A stretch of DNA of 8,561 nucleotides from Longimicrobiales bacterium (GTDB lineage: Bacteria > Gemmatimonadota > Gemmatimonadetes > Longimicrobiales > Gaopeijiaceae), in NCBI GenBank assembly GCA_022428035.1, contig JAKMDG010000386.1, positions 1 to 8,561 on the forward strand. The letters run 5' to 3'. This document shows positions 1 to 6,691 of this stretch, one piece after another. The position numbers were made by a program, and so were the translations under genes. Each line of letters starts with the position of its first letter. The stretch's first letter is position 1. The notes beneath the pieces were generated by a model. It saw only the letters and a list, made by a program, of their open reading frames with translations, was not told where the DNA came from and searched no databases.

Positions 1-2
1 TT

Positions 3-1058
3 GCCTTCGCCGCGCTGCTGTTCGCAGCCTGTGAGGACCCGATCACCGGACCCGGCTCCGGTGCGATCACGCTCGTACCTCGTCCGGCCGTCGTGCGCGG
101 CGTGTACGTCAACGCTCAGGCTGCGGGTCGCTCCGACCGGATATCAGATCTGCTCGCCCTCGCAGGCGACTCCGAGATCAACACGTTCGTGATCGACGTG
201 AAGGAGCGCGGTGAGGTGAGCTACGAGAGCCAGGTCGCGCTGGTTGGTGAGGCCGACGCCGAGCGCGGATACACTCCCGACCTCTCCGCCTTGCTCGCAC
301 AATTGAAGAAGCATGGGATCTACCCGATCGTGCGGATTGTCTGCTTTTATGACCCCGTGCTTGCCAGCGCCCGGTCGGATCTCGCCATCCGGACCGCGAA
401 TGACGACCTGTGGCTGGACCTCGAGGGCGGCATTCCCTGGGTGGATCCGTATAGCGCTGACGTCTGGGCGTACAACATCGACCTGGCTCGTGAGGCACTC
501 GAGGCAGGCTTCGCGGAGATCCAGTGGGACTATGTCCGCTTCCCGGACGTCGCTGACTCGGCGCGGGCGGAGATGATCTTCCCGGCACGGAACGGTCGCA
601 GCGCAGTCGAAGCCATTCAACAGTTCGTTGCGACCTCACGTTCGGAACTGGCGGCGTTCGGTGCGCCGATCACGGCTGATGTCTTCGGACGGGTGATTAC
701 GACCGACAGTGACTCGATCATCGGGCAGGACTGGGATGAGCTGATTCGGGTCACCGACGTCATCTTGCCGATGGTGTATCCGGCGCTGTACGCGCCCGGG
801 AATTTCCAGATTCCGGACCCGAACGCGAATCCGTACCTCCTGGTAAAGAGCGCGATGGATCGAGCCGTGGCACGGACCGAGGCAGCGAACGGAAGCATCG
901 CGACGATCCGTCCGTGGCTGCAGGCGTTTACGCAGGGCTCCCCCGTTTACGGGTCGGCCGAGATGAAGGCACAAATCCAGGCGGTCGAAGACGCAGGTCT
1001 GTTCGAGTGGCTCTTCTGGAATCCGAACAGCATCTATCCCAGGTCGGCCTTCCAGTAG
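3..1058 (+). CDS. DUF4015 putative glycoside hydrolase, lipoprotein (5' end outside the window)
   Basis: The product is probably a secreted, lipid-anchored protein with the TIM-barrel-like DUF4015 domain, annotated as a putative glycosyl hydrolase; no substrate is established. The reading frame is open to the left edge, so the start codon is missing. The first visible residues are a hydrophobic tail ending LLFAAC, with the Cys at 30-32, which reads as a lipoprotein signal peptide and lipobox. A GTG at 93 would be a false start that removes this signal and a short linker. About 351 residues are visible. Family-like motifs are GVYVNA near the domain start, FVIDVKERGEVSY (Asp at 195-197), EIQWDYVRFPD (Asp at 528-530), ITADVFGRVITTD and VILPMVYPALY, in the order expected for successive barrel strands. 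The conserved acidic residues are the likely catalytic ones, though I cannot assign them individually. The gene ends 35 bp from the convergent sulfatase gene. The family call is fairly sure; enzymatic activity is inferred. Confidence 0.85.
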   Translation, partial: AFAALLFAACEDPITGPGSGAITLVPRPAVVRGVYVNAQAAGRSDRISDLLALAGDSEINTFVIDVKERGEVSYESQVALVGEADAERGYTPDLSALLAQLKKHGIYPIVRIVCFYDPVLASARSDLAIRTANDDLWLDLEGGIPWVDPYSADVWAYNIDLAREALEAGFAEIQWDYVRFPDVADSARAEMIFPARNGRSAVEAIQQFVATSRSELAAFGAPITADVFGRVITTDSDSIIGQDWDELIRVTDVILPMVYPALYAPGNFQIPDPNANPYLLVKSAMDRAVARTEAANGSIATIRPWLQAFTQGSPVYGSAEMKAQIQAVEDAGLFEWLFWNPNSIYPRSAFQ

Positions 1059-1068
1059 CCTGAGCCAT

Positions 1069-1090
1069 GCGGCCGCCGCGAACCGGCCGC
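1069..1090. terminator. Inverted repeat between convergent genes, possible bidirectional terminator
   Basis: A perfect 7-bp GC-only inverted repeat (GCGGCCG at 1069-1075, CGGCCGC at 1084-1090) with an 8-base loop fills the 35-bp gap between the stop codons of the convergent DUF4015 and sulfatase genes. The position suits a terminator acting in both directions. There is no T-run on either side, so it is not a canonical intrinsic terminator. In GC-rich DNA a stem this short can also arise by chance. Confidence 0.35.
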
Positions 1091-1093
1091 GAC

Positions 1094-2575
1094 CTAGCGG
1101 TTTCCTGCGATCGCGAAGTTCCAGGGGTCGTAGTCGGAGAGAGTCCGTGACTCCATGACCCTCTGGATCTGCCCCACGATGTCGGGCTGCTGGGTGGATA
1201 CGTCCGTCGTCTCGAACGGATCCGCATCGAGGTCGTAGAGCTCGATCGGGGCGTTCGCGTCGTCGTGGCCGCCTAAACGCACACCCTTCCAGCGACCTAT
1301 GCGAACTGCCTGGGCTCCATTCCAGAGCCCGTGGTACTCCCAGTAGAGCGGACGCTCGATGGCCTGCTCCTCACCCATGAGCGCCGGCAGCATCGAGACG
1401 CCGTCCAGATCTGATGGCGCCTCCACACCGGCGATCTCCGCGAAGGTCGGCATCATGTCCCAGAATGCCGAGACGTAGTCGCTCTCTGCACCCGCCTCGA
1501 TCTGACCCGGCCAACGCGCGATCAACGGCACGCGGATCCCACCTTCGTAGAGTGATCCCTTGAGTCCGCGCAGTCCTGCCGTGCTCTCGAAGAACTCCGC
1601 ATCTACGCCGCCCGTGTAGGTCGTGCCGTTGTCACTCGTGAACATCACGACCGTGTTCTCATCCAGGCCCAGCGCGTCCAGCTGCTCCAGGATGCGACCG
1701 ATGTGGTCGTCCATCCGTGTGATCATCGCGGCGTACGCCGACAGGGGTCGGTAGTGCGGCAGATAGGTCGGGTCCCCGAGGTACGGCTCCTCCTCGAACG
1801 CCCCGTCGTATTCCATCAGCGACGAATCCGGGACCTGAAGAGCGACGTGCGGGATGGTGAAGGGGAGGTAGAGAAAGAACGGACCTTCCTGGTTTTCTTC
1901 GATGAAGCGGAGTGCATCGTCCGCCATGACGTCGAGTGAGTACTCATTCCCCTGGTACTGCCGATACTGCTCGGGATCGTCCGGGTCATCGCCTTCGAAG
2001 ACCTGGTGCGCGCTGAAGTACTCGTTGTCGAGCTCGACCCGCTCGCCGTTCCGCCAAAGGTGCGTAGGGTAGAAATTGTGGGCGAGTTGCTGGTCGAGGT
2101 ATCCGAAGAAGTAGTCGAAACCCTGGAACCGCGGTTGGCCGACGGACTCCCGTCCACCGAGACCCCACTTCCCGATTGCGCCGGTCACGTAGCCGGCGTC
2201 CTGAAGCATGGTCCCGATTGTGTAGGTGCTCGAGTCGAGTGGCATCTGACCCAGCTCGTCCGGGTCGGGATAGCCACCCACCTCGAAGTTGTCACGGATC
2301 TGGGAGCGGAGTGTGCTCAGGCCGGTCAGAAGCGTACCTCTCGAGGGGGCGCATACCGGGCTGCCGGAGTAGTGCTGTGTGAATCGCATCCCCTGCATGG
2401 CGAGCGCGTCGAGATTGGGTGTTCGAATCTGCGCCTGGCCGTACGCCCCCAGCTCACCGTACCCGAGGTCGTCTGCCAGCATGTAGATGATGTTGGGCGG
2501 GCGCTCGTCGCTCGACGGCGCACACCCCGCGATCAGGAGGGTGACCAGGGCGAGCCCGACCGCCCTCGCCGTCAT
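1094..2575 (-). CDS. Type I sulfatase (formylglycine-dependent), lipoprotein
   Basis: The product hydrolyses sulfate esters, probably on a glycan, from a lipid-anchored position outside the cytoplasm. The 493-residue protein begins with a hydrophobic signal ending LLIAGC (Cys18 is the lipidation site). It has the alkaline-phosphatase-fold sulfatase domain: ADD metal ligands at 35-36, the CAPSR signature at 75-79 whose Cys75 should become formylglycine, GKWGLG at 135-140 (Lys136), IPH at 241-243, SDNG at 314-317 (Asp315/Asn316) and Lys339 in GLKG. The His usual in GKWHLG is Gly138 here. The length is normal for the family. The start at 2575 is chosen because it begins just before the signal peptide and overlaps the M28 stop as ATGA. 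An in-frame GTG at 2707 would add 44 residues, bury the signal peptide and overlap the M28 gene by 136 bp. A weak AAGAGAG lies 6 bases upstream. It is the last gene of the operon. Formylglycine formation needs a maturase, and none is encoded here. The exact substrate cannot be told. Confidence 0.93.
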   Translation of the reverse strand: MTARAVGLALVTLLIAGCAPSSDERPPNIIYMLADDLGYGELGAYGQAQIRTPNLDALAMQGMRFTQHYSGSPVCAPSRGTLLTGLSTLRSQIRDNFEVGGYPDPDELGQMPLDSSTYTIGTMLQDAGYVTGAIGKWGLGGRESVGQPRFQGFDYFFGYLDQQLAHNFYPTHLWRNGERVELDNEYFSAHQVFEGDDPDDPEQYRQYQGNEYSLDVMADDALRFIEENQEGPFFLYLPFTIPHVALQVPDSSLMEYDGAFEEEPYLGDPTYLPHYRPLSAYAAMITRMDDHIGRILEQLDALGLDENTVVMFTSDNGTTYTGGVDAEFFESTAGLRGLKGSLYEGGIRVPLIARWPGQIEAGAESDYVSAFWDMMPTFAEIAGVEAPSDLDGVSMLPALMGEEQAIERPLYWEYHGLWNGAQAVRIGRWKGVRLGGHDDANAPIELYDLDADPFETTDVSTQQPDIVGQIQRVMESRTLSDYDPWNFAIAGNR

Positions 2576-4242
2576 TTCCGGCTCTCTTGGCGAATCGCCC
2601 GGAACTCGGTCCCCTCGTTCCAGTTGGGCCACGTGTCCGACTGGATGACTGCGGCGCCGATCTCGTAGTACAGCACCACGTCGTCGACCGCACCTGACAG
2701 ATCCCACGTTTCGTCGAACTCGTCGGTCACCATGTGGTAGCGCTCACGCGTGTAGCGTGCGTTCATCTCGAGACCGTATTCCGATCCGCGCTCCACGTGG
2801 TCGATGCCGTTGCCCGGGTAGATCATGGGGACGCCGAGCTTGGCGAGTTCGAAGTGGTCCGACCGGAAGTAGTAGCCTTTCTCCGGCTCGGGGTCGGGAT
2901 CGATTCGCCGTCCCTGGGCAGCAGCAGCTGCGTCCGCAATCATGTCGAGCTCCGACATGCCGTAGCCCTGAACGACGAGTTCTCGCGTAGGCCCGAAGTT
3001 GCTCAGGCCATCCATGTTCAGGCCGGCTACGGTTCGGGCCAGTGGGAAGACCGGGTCCGCGGCGTAGTGCGCGGAGCCCAGAAGACCCTGCTCCTCAGCG
3101 GTGACGGCCAGAAAGACGATCGATCGCCTCGGCCGCTCGGGAAGGCTCGCGTATGCCTCGGCCAGTTCGAGCATGGCGGCGGTGCCGGACGCGTTGTCGA
3201 GCGCGCCGTTGTAGATGCCGTCCTCACCCGCAGCGATGAGCTCCGGGTCCGTACCGAAATGGTCCCAGTGGGCCAGGTAGATGAAGTGTTCGTCAGGCGC
3301 CTCGGCCCCTGGAAGAACGGCAACCACGTTTTTTGAATTGGAGAAACGGAGTTCATTCTGCACTGAGGTCGACAGGGAGAGTCCCATGTCCATCGGGCGC
3401 AACGTGCCCGTCTCCGCCTGTCGGTATAGCGCGTCGAAGTCCATGCCCGCCCGCTCGAACACGGTGCGACTGGTCTCCTCGGTCATCCAGCCCTCGATCG
3501 CGACGCGGCCGGCGTTCCCGTCTTCCGGTTGCAGGTTGAACTGCGGACCCGTCCAGCTGTTGCGGACCGTCTCCCAGCCGTAGGCGGCCGGGGCGGTCTG
3601 GTGCACAATGAGCGCGGCAGCCGCGCCTTGTCGGGCGGCCTCCTCGAACTTGTACGTCCACCGGCCATAGTAGGTCATCGAGTTGCCGTTGAAGACGTCA
3701 TCGTCCTGGGTCGCGTATCCAGGGTCGTTCACCAGGATCACGACGGTCTTGCCTGTCGCGTCCAGCCCCTCGTAGTCGTTCCAGCCGTATTCCGGTGCGA
3801 CGATTCCATAGCCCACGAAGACCATGTCACTGTCTTCGACCTGTGACGATTCCACTGTACGGGTCGTCCAGGTGACGACGTCATCGGCGTAGGTGAACTG
3901 CATCGGGCTCCCACGTCCTTCGATGGTGAAGGGTGCCCCGTTCGGATCGACGGTGATGTCGACGAGTGGGACGTCCTGGAAGAAGCTGCCGTCATTGCCC
4001 GGTTCGAGGCCGAACGACGCGAACTGCTCGGCCAGGTAGGCTACGGTGAGCTCTTCACCAGGGGACGAGGGTGCTCGGCCCCCGAACTCGTCCGAGGCGA
4101 GCACCTCGATGTGCTCCGCGATCTCATCTTCGGTGATCGACGCGGCTCCGGACGCGGTACTGTCGGCGAGATCCGCTGAACATCCGGCGAGCGCTACGAG
4201 CGCGGTGAGGGCGCCAAGCGTGGTGATACGTGGGTGGTTCAT
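2572..4242 (-). CDS. M28 family metallopeptidase with PA domain, lipoprotein
   Basis: The product is a co-catalytic zinc peptidase, most likely an aminopeptidase, anchored by lipid in the envelope or on the cell surface. It has 556 residues. The signal peptide ends ALAGC (Cys21). A protease-associated (PA) domain covers roughly 135-260 (VFVGYGIVAPEYGWNDYEG to the region after NSWTGPQ), and the M28 catalytic domain roughly 300-535. The full zinc and catalytic set is visible: His325 and Asp327 in AHWDH, Asp349 in GALDNASG, catalytic Glu383 and ligand Glu384 in TAEEQGLLGS, Asp411 in NMDG and His503 in RYHMVTDEF. SDHFELAKLGVPMIYPG (461-477) is also typical of the family. The start at 4242 has an AGAGGA ribosome binding site; a GTG at 4266 directly abutting the previous stop would add only eight residues before the signal. 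The gene starts 24 bp after the DUF5916 gene and its TGA overlaps the sulfatase ATG, so translation of the two is probably coupled. Substrate and aminopeptidase versus carboxypeptidase type are inferred. Confidence 0.94.
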   Translation of the reverse strand: MNHPRITTLGALTALVALAGCSADLADSTASGAASITEDEIAEHIEVLASDEFGGRAPSSPGEELTVAYLAEQFASFGLEPGNDGSFFQDVPLVDITVDPNGAPFTIEGRGSPMQFTYADDVVTWTTRTVESSQVEDSDMVFVGYGIVAPEYGWNDYEGLDATGKTVVILVNDPGYATQDDDVFNGNSMTYYGRWTYKFEEAARQGAAAALIVHQTAPAAYGWETVRNSWTGPQFNLQPEDGNAGRVAIEGWMTEETSRTVFERAGMDFDALYRQAETGTLRPMDMGLSLSTSVQNELRFSNSKNVVAVLPGAEAPDEHFIYLAHWDHFGTDPELIAAGEDGIYNGALDNASGTAAMLELAEAYASLPERPRRSIVFLAVTAEEQGLLGSAHYAADPVFPLARTVAGLNMDGLSNFGPTRELVVQGYGMSELDMIADAAAAAQGRRIDPDPEPEKGYYFRSDHFELAKLGVPMIYPGNGIDHVERGSEYGLEMNARYTRERYHMVTDEFDETWDLSGAVDDVVLYYEIGAAVIQSDTWPNWNEGTEFRAIRQESRK

Positions 4243-4245
4243 GAA

Positions 4246-4251
4246 TCCTCT
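4246..4251 (-). promoter_or_regulatory. Ribosome binding site of the M28 peptidase gene
   Basis: On the - strand AGAGGA, within AAAGAGGATTC, sits just upstream of the ATG at 4242, with a spacer of about 3-4 bases. It is the clearest Shine-Dalgarno sequence in the window, and it decides this start over the GTG at 4266, which has no such sequence. Confidence 0.65.
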
Positions 4252-4266
4252 TTCGGTCAGTGGCAC

Positions 4267-6585
4267 CTAGTACTGGAGCAATCTCGTGATCTTGATCGCC
4301 AGACCCTGCGTGCGGAGGCCTGTCCCCTGGGGGGTTCGGTCTCGTTCGTCCGTCCAGACTACGAACAGTTCGCTACCTGGCGCGTACTCCCACCGGAACC
4401 GGACGTTACTCGACAAAATCCGATCGGCCTCGTTGTACTGGAACAGTGCGCTGGCAAACATACGTGGCGTGAATGCGTAATCGCTGCGGAGCCGGAATAC
4501 GGCCTGGGTCTCTTCACCCTCGGGAAGGTCGAGCAGGTTGTAGCTGACGCCCGGCTCGAGCGACAGATGGTTCGAGATCACGGCTCGCCCTCGGCTGATG
4601 CTCAAGGAGCGCAGCGAGCCGTGGTAGAAGTCGCCCCATTGATACGAAATGTTGCCGGACATCCACCGCTGGGGGCCGCCCGTATACGAGACGCGTTGAC
4701 TGGTGAATGTGTAGCGACCGATCGGGATATTCTGGTCGCTCGAGATCGGGAACAGGTCGTCGATTCGCTCGAACTCCCTGATCCCCTCGATCGACCAGCG
4801 GTCGGCGTTCTCCATTTCGACATCGAATCGTGCGGTCTGCCGCCGAGACTGCATGAGCCCGACGCCGTCATCGAAGTGCTCGACTCCAGCCTCCCACGTG
4901 ACCTTCCGGATCGCCTCGATCCCACCAGGACGCGGACTGAAGCGGAGGGATCCGGCGTTTTTCACGAAGTCGGTCCGGCGAACGAATCCGACCTCGGGAT
5001 TGAAGTTCTCACCCACCTTCAGGTGAGACATGGTTCCGCCGTACAGATCGCCCGTATGCGACAGGGCTATCTGGTAGCTCTCATTCCCGCCCGTCAGTGA
5101 CGATGTCTCCGTCCGAGCCCAATAAGCTCCTGCCTGAAGGTCTTGCGTAATCCCGAACGAGCCGTCGACACCGAACACCTCGTTGGACCCATCCCCGCGA
5201 ACGGAGACCGATCGGTTCGTGAGCATCGCACCGATCGAACTGCGTCCGAGGATGTCTCTCTTGAGTCGGAGGACAGAGAAGTTCGTACTCTCGATACCGG
5301 CAGATTCGATGCCGCCCGTCTGGATGTTGACCAGCCCGACGTTGAACGGTCCGACCTTTCCCGTGACTCGTCCGCCGAGATCGATGGGGATGACCTCGCC
5401 GCGGTCGAGGCCGATGCGTCGGCTATAGAACAGCGTGGGCCGATCACCACCCCCACGGCCAAAACTGCGGCCGGGACGGAACCCGCCGCTGCCACCCGTT
5501 CCGAAGTCGAAGACGCCACGACCCTCGAGAAAGAACTCTCGTTTTTCGGGAAAGAAGAGGTTGAAGCGGGTGAGGTTCACCTGCTGCTCGTCTACCTCGA
5601 CCTGGGCGAAGTCCGTATTGAAGGTGAGGTCAGCCGTGAGATTCGCAGTGATCCCGTACTTCAGATCTATCCCTACGTCTCCGGTCACGTCGTTGTTCAC
5701 AACCGGGTCCGAGAGGCGGTTCGTGCCGAGGTTACCAATCGCGTACGGCTTCAGCTCGAGGTTGCTACCCGCCGCCGGCAGGTCGAGTCCGACGAGGGTC
5801 CCGCCCGAAGAGATTCGGTTCATTCCCTGTGGCCCGGAGAGGAAGGCCGGCACGGGGTTCAGGTACGTCCACTCGTTGTTCCGGATGACCGAGCGGCGCA
5901 GCTGCAGGCCCCACATCTGATCGACACCGGAGGTGTAGCGGAGGGACTTGAAGGGAATCGCCATCTCGACCACCCAGCCGCCCTCGAATTGGCCACCGAC
6001 GACGTTCCACACCGGGTTCCAATCCTTATTTGGTGAGCCCTCGTCGACGACCGCGTAGTCGGCTCTGGCACCCAGGGTGTTGGCGTAGAAGATCATCCCG
6101 TTCCGACGGTCGTAGAACGTGTCGAACATGACGCCGAAGTGATCGTTGTTCCGGATACCGTCGGTGTCGCGACGGTACTCGTTGATCACCCAATCCTCCG
6201 GTGGAGACGAGTCCCAGCACCGACAGGTCACATAGATGTTGTTCTCATCGTAGGAGATCCAGACATCCGTTCGCTCCGACGACGGGTTGCCGGCAACGGG
6301 GACCACCTGCACGAAGTCCCCGAACGGCTGATAGTCCTGATAAACGGCCTCATCGAGCCTGCCGTCGAGCACGATCGGCTCGTTCAGCTTGATCGCGCGA
6401 ACCGTAGCTCGGTCTCGATCATCTCGAGTGATCGAAGCGGGCAGCAGGGGCGCGGGGGATCCGTCGATGACGGTCGTGCGCAGTTCGTCACGAGACTGAG
6501 CAGCGACGTAGGACGGTTGCAGGGTGGCCAGCAGGATCGCAGCCACAATGAGAGGACTGGGGGCGTGGTTCACAGCCGTGCGCAT
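4267..6585 (-). CDS. DUF5916 outer-membrane beta-barrel with N-terminal CBM9-like domain
   Basis: The product is a predicted outer-membrane protein of 772 residues; its biochemical role is not established. The signal peptide is residues 1 to about 30 (hydrophobic LIVAAILLATL, cleavage near VAAQS). A CBM9-like beta-sandwich follows at about 60-250: LDGRLDEAVYQ (73-83), DVWISYDENNIYVTCRCWD (107-125), FGVMFDTFYDRRNG (150-163) and WVVEMAIPFKSLRY (204-217). The DUF5916 barrel begins around 270-280 and carries the hallmark LTRFNLFFPEKREFFLEG (338-355), followed by many alternating strands. The C-terminus IKITRLLQY ends in an aromatic residue, like a barrel-assembly signal. The start at 6585 gives a normal signal peptide. 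A GTG at 6636 would add 17 polar residues in front of it, and neither start has a clear ribosome binding site. This is the first gene of the operon with the M28 peptidase and the sulfatase. The CBM9-like fold suggests carbohydrate binding, but many family members are uncharacterised. Confidence 0.9.
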   Translation of the reverse strand: MRTAVNHAPSPLIVAAILLATLQPSYVAAQSRDELRTTVIDGSPAPLLPASITRDDRDRATVRAIKLNEPIVLDGRLDEAVYQDYQPFGDFVQVVPVAGNPSSERTDVWISYDENNIYVTCRCWDSSPPEDWVINEYRRDTDGIRNNDHFGVMFDTFYDRRNGMIFYANTLGARADYAVVDEGSPNKDWNPVWNVVGGQFEGGWVVEMAIPFKSLRYTSGVDQMWGLQLRRSVIRNNEWTYLNPVPAFLSGPQGMNRISSGGTLVGLDLPAAGSNLELKPYAIGNLGTNRLSDPVVNNDVTGDVGIDLKYGITANLTADLTFNTDFAQVEVDEQQVNLTRFNLFFPEKREFFLEGRGVFDFGTGGSGGFRPGRSFGRGGGDRPTLFYSRRIGLDRGEVIPIDLGGRVTGKVGPFNVGLVNIQTGGIESAGIESTNFSVLRLKRDILGRSSIGAMLTNRSVSVRGDGSNEVFGVDGSFGITQDLQAGAYWARTETSSLTGGNESYQIALSHTGDLYGGTMSHLKVGENFNPEVGFVRRTDFVKNAGSLRFSPRPGGIEAIRKVTWEAGVEHFDDGVGLMQSRRQTARFDVEMENADRWSIEGIREFERIDDLFPISSDQNIPIGRYTFTSQRVSYTGGPQRWMSGNISYQWGDFYHGSLRSLSISRGRAVISNHLSLEPGVSYNLLDLPEGEETQAVFRLRSDYAFTPRMFASALFQYNEADRILSSNVRFRWEYAPGSELFVVWTDERDRTPQGTGLRTQGLAIKITRLLQY

Positions 6586-6654
6586 CCGGGCATTCGATCG
6601 AGTTGGGGTCGGGTGCCCAAGTGGGGTGCGGCTCACCCGTGTGAATTGGCCCGG

Positions 6655-6683
6655 AACATCCCCGCGTACGAGGACGCTGGCAA
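6655..6683 (-). promoter_or_regulatory. Tentative sigma70-like promoter for the DUF5916-M28-sulfatase operon
   Basis: On the - strand TTGCCA (6678-6683, five of six matches to TTGACA) is followed after exactly 17 bases by GATGTT (6655-6660, three of six matches to TATAAT). It lies in the 106-bp gap between the fabH-like stop and the DUF5916 start, where an operon promoter would be expected. The -10 match is poor, so this is only a candidate. Confidence 0.2.
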
Positions 6684-6691
6684 GGGACGTG

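Noticed and set aside
1..192. A 63-codon open frame starting TTG at position 1
   Set aside because: It overlaps the DUF4015 frame, is Arg/Ser/Pro-rich and has no motifs. The other frame carries the lipobox and the family sequence.
2006..2668. A 220-codon + strand open frame antisense to the sulfatase N-terminal part
   Set aside because: No recognisable motifs, and it lies opposite the catalytic region of a clear sulfatase.
2734..3336. A 200-codon + strand open frame antisense to the M28 catalytic domain
   Set aside because: It lies opposite the zinc-ligand region of a clear M28 gene and shows no independent coding evidence.
4234..5100. A 288-codon + strand open frame antisense to the DUF5916 C-terminal half
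   Set aside because: No family motifs. It overlaps a conserved barrel gene and the M28 start, so it is a shadow of codon bias on the opposite strand.
5143..6036. A 297-codon + strand open frame antisense to the DUF5916 gene
   Set aside because: Its translation is rich in Asp, Glu, Arg and Val with no recognisable domain or signal, and it lies wholly inside a well-supported gene. Long antisense frames are expected in GC-rich coding DNA.
6624..6638. Short GGGTG/CACCC stem with a 5-base loop upstream of the DUF5916 gene
   Set aside because: Only five base pairs and no T-run. It could belong to the leader or arise by chance, which is too little to call a regulator or terminator.
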